From Gossypium raimondii (Eukaryota; Streptophyta; Magnoliopsida; Malvales; Malvaceae): DNA of 64,000 bases. The position numbers and the translations under genes were made by a program. Below the pieces are notes generated by a model that made no database searches, was not told the DNA's origin, and saw nothing but the letters and a program-made list of their open reading frames with translations. This document shows, piece after piece, positions 61,804-64,000 of this stretch (its first letter is position 1; each line of letters opens with the position of its first letter). The DNA lies in the NCBI RefSeq assembly GCF_025698545.1, contig NC_068571.1, positions 50,439,733-50,503,732 of the forward strand, in the 5' to 3' direction.

Positions 61804-64000
61804 ATGTTAGAACAGTTGCTGATATTTACTAGGGGAGGATTAATCCTCTGGACATGTAAAGAACTTGGGAATGCTCTTAAAGGATCACCAATTGACACCT
61901 TGATCCGGTCTTGTCTTTTGGAGGAACGCTCTGGTGCAGCATCATATAACTATGATGCCCCAGGTGCTTCTTATACCCTCAAGTGGACCTTCCATAATGA
62001 GCTTGGCCTTGTATTTGTTGCTGTTTATCAGCGTATTCTCCATCTTCTGTATGTGGATGATCTTCTTGCACTGGTCAGGCGTGAGTTCTCTGAGATTTAT
62101 GATCCGAAAAGGACTGTTTATAATGATTTTGACGAAACTTTTAGGCAGCTTAGGATGGAAGCAGAAGCTAGGGCTGAGGAGCTTAAGAAATCAAAACAGA
62201 TGGTTAAGCCTGTCAATAACAGTAAGAAGCAAGGGCAGGCTCAGAAAGCTGGTTTTGATAAAGGAAATAAGAAGAGGGAGGGTAGCTCAGCTGCTGGTGG
62301 TGGGGATGATAATGATGAAGGGAAGGGTCGTAAATTGGAGAATGGGCACTCCAACGGTAATATTTTTGAGATTGACGAACCTAGGATGACAGCTGCTGTA
62401 AATGGTAAAGAAAATACTAGTTCCAATTTTAGTGCTTTTGATGTAAGTAAGCTCCAGAAAAGGACTAAAGGTGGAAAGAAAACTGACACTGTAGTTAACA
62501 AGGGTTCCAAGGTGGACCCTAAGAAAAAGGTTACAAAGAAGAATAGAGTTTGGGATGATGCACCTCCAGAGACAAAATTGGATTTCACTGATCCAGTGGA
62601 TGGAAATGGAAATGAGAAGATAGAGGTTGTTCCAGCAAGTCAAGGTGAAAGTATGATGGATGTAGAAGAGATTATCAGCAGCGATAGTGAAGGTGAAGAA
62701 GATGACAATGTGCAGAAGGATAGCAAGCCTGAAGCTACGAAAAAGGGCTGGTTTTCCTCCATGTTCCAGAGGTAATTTATTGATGTAGTTCCTTCATTTA
62801 GATCATAATTCTATTCTCGAGTATATTTGTTCTGTCTTCATGAAGAGTGAAATAGGATGCAATTTTTTTGTGAAGCCTACTTCATTTTGAAATAATGTCT
62901 CATAGCTTGATCCTGTTTAGATGTTCATTATAAGGCTTGTCCTGGATGCTTTTTTTAGTTTTTATAGATCCTTACAAGTTACAACTGGAGTTTCAAATGT
63001 TTGTTTATTGAGTTGGCCAAATGTTGCCATTTTTGGGCTTGATGTTAAATGGAGAAACATGGGTATATTAGTTGATTTATGCGATGCTAGACTTTATCAT
63101 GTAAAGAAAGGAATATTTTAGATATCATATGCTTGTAACATTGCCTGTTTTTCAGCCTTTCTGTTTTCCCATAAAATCGTGACTCTTATTGTGTTTAGTA
63201 AATGGCAGGCAGAACTGTATGCTTCTAGACATGTTTCATTTGGTCTTTGTACAACTTTTAGTGGAAGCTTTTATCATATCATTGTGAAATTTACTATCTG
63301 ATTAAATCATTTATTCATTTTCTTCTTTCCTGGACTTAGTATCGCTGGAAAGGCAAATTTGGAGAAGGGAGACCTGGAACCAGCTTTGAAGGCTCTGAAG
63401 GATAGGCTTATGACCAAGAATGTGGTATGTTTTCTGCTAATTTAACATATTTGATTGCTGTTATATTAGTACCTATTCATATCTATAGGTCTGCTTAGTT
63501 ATATCTGACATTCACAGGCTGAGGAGATAGCGGAGAAGCTTTGCGAATCAGTAGCTGCAAGTCTTGAAGGGAAAAAATTGGCCTCATTCACAAGGGTCTC
63601 TTCAACAGTGCAGGTCTACAAACCTCCATCTTTATTATGCGAACTCTCAATTTATATTTCTGTTTTCTTTTCTTGCCTTTTGATTTTGTATAAATTTAAT
63701 TGTTTATGGTAATTGTGACTGCAGGCTGCAATGGAAGAAGCCCTTGTTCGTATTTTAACTCCTCGGCGCTCCATTGACATACTGAGGGATGTGCATGCTG
63801 CCAAGGAACAGAGGAAGCCGTATGTTGTTGTCTTTGTTGGAGTTAATGGAGTTGGGAAATCAACAAATCTAGCCAAGGTTGAGCTGGTTTAACTGCTCTA
63901 TGTCTAGATTTTTGCTTTGGGATATGCCTTCTGGTCAGGCTGGCTAAAATTAAATGTTACTTTGCAGGTCGCATACTGGCTTCTGCAGCATAATGTCAGT
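61804..64000 (+). CDS. SRPRA: Signal recognition particle receptor alpha subunit, 5' part
   Basis: Exons 61804-62771, 63340-63424, 63518-63613, 63725-63877 and 63968 to the window end are in frame and give the first ~445 residues. Residues 1-130 are the SRX (longin-like) domain that binds the beta subunit ([37 protein letters not shown]). Residues 130-320 form a charged, low-complexity linker with KKRE, DDND and DSEGEEDD tracts, ending [11 protein letters not shown]. The NG GTPase region then starts with the helical N domain ([20 protein letters not shown]) and reaches the G1 P-loop [13 protein letters not shown]. The protein docks ribosome-SRP complexes at the ER membrane. The rest of the G domain lies beyond the window. 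A 422-bp leader intron is likely. Confidence 0.96.

Noticed and set aside
62241-62643. Two open frames on the minus strand over 115 codons
   Set aside because: They mirror the low-complexity charged linker of the SRP receptor gene, and no independent coding signal is seen.

Overview
The window is plant nuclear DNA, AT-rich, with GT-AG introns, a nuclear tRNA gene and dense transposon remnants. The protein families and the repeat style suggest a malvid, most likely cotton (Gossypium) or a close relative. That placement is inference, because nothing could be searched. Coding exons cover only a small part of the window.

Layout. 1-8457 is a repeat-rich block. It holds two copies of a ~1 kb segment, a 5'-truncated Ty1-copia element with its 3' LTR, an antisense LTR remnant and an older copia gag/protease fragment. 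8949-9598 is a SHINE-clade AP2/ERF gene (cuticle regulator). 9600-23170 is a transposon field: a 2.2-kb solo LTR with an intact target duplication, a Mutator-like element that has captured the 3' end of a Rab11/RABA GTPase gene, a SINE, LINE pieces and small inverted-repeat elements. 23175-24354 holds an uncharacterised RRM-like gene and a tRNA-Gly(UCC). 25885-27745 holds a decayed plant-mobile-domain gene and a PPR gene fragment.

27994-49055 is the gene-rich core: AFG1-like mitochondrial ATPase (+, 14 exons), a two-zinc-finger U1/matrin-type protein (+), a DLNQ-repeat protein (-, 4 exons), a YbaB/STIC2 plastid protein (+, 7 exons) and a serine carboxypeptidase-like gene (-, 9 exons). 49056-61240 is again repeat-rich, including a nested fold-back element. 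The 5' part of the signal recognition particle receptor alpha gene starts at 61804 and runs off the end.

The genes are ordinary single-copy-type plant housekeeping genes rather than a pathway. From memory, the set AFG1-like, YbaB, BRS1/SCPL24 and SRP receptor alpha matches a stretch of Arabidopsis chromosome 4 (At4g30490, At4g30620, At4g30610, At4g30600), so the right half looks like a conserved microsyntenic block. I saw no convincing new multi-gene system. The most interesting items are the Rab-capturing element, the duplicated segment upstream of the SHINE gene, the nested fold-back element, and the DLNQ-repeat protein.
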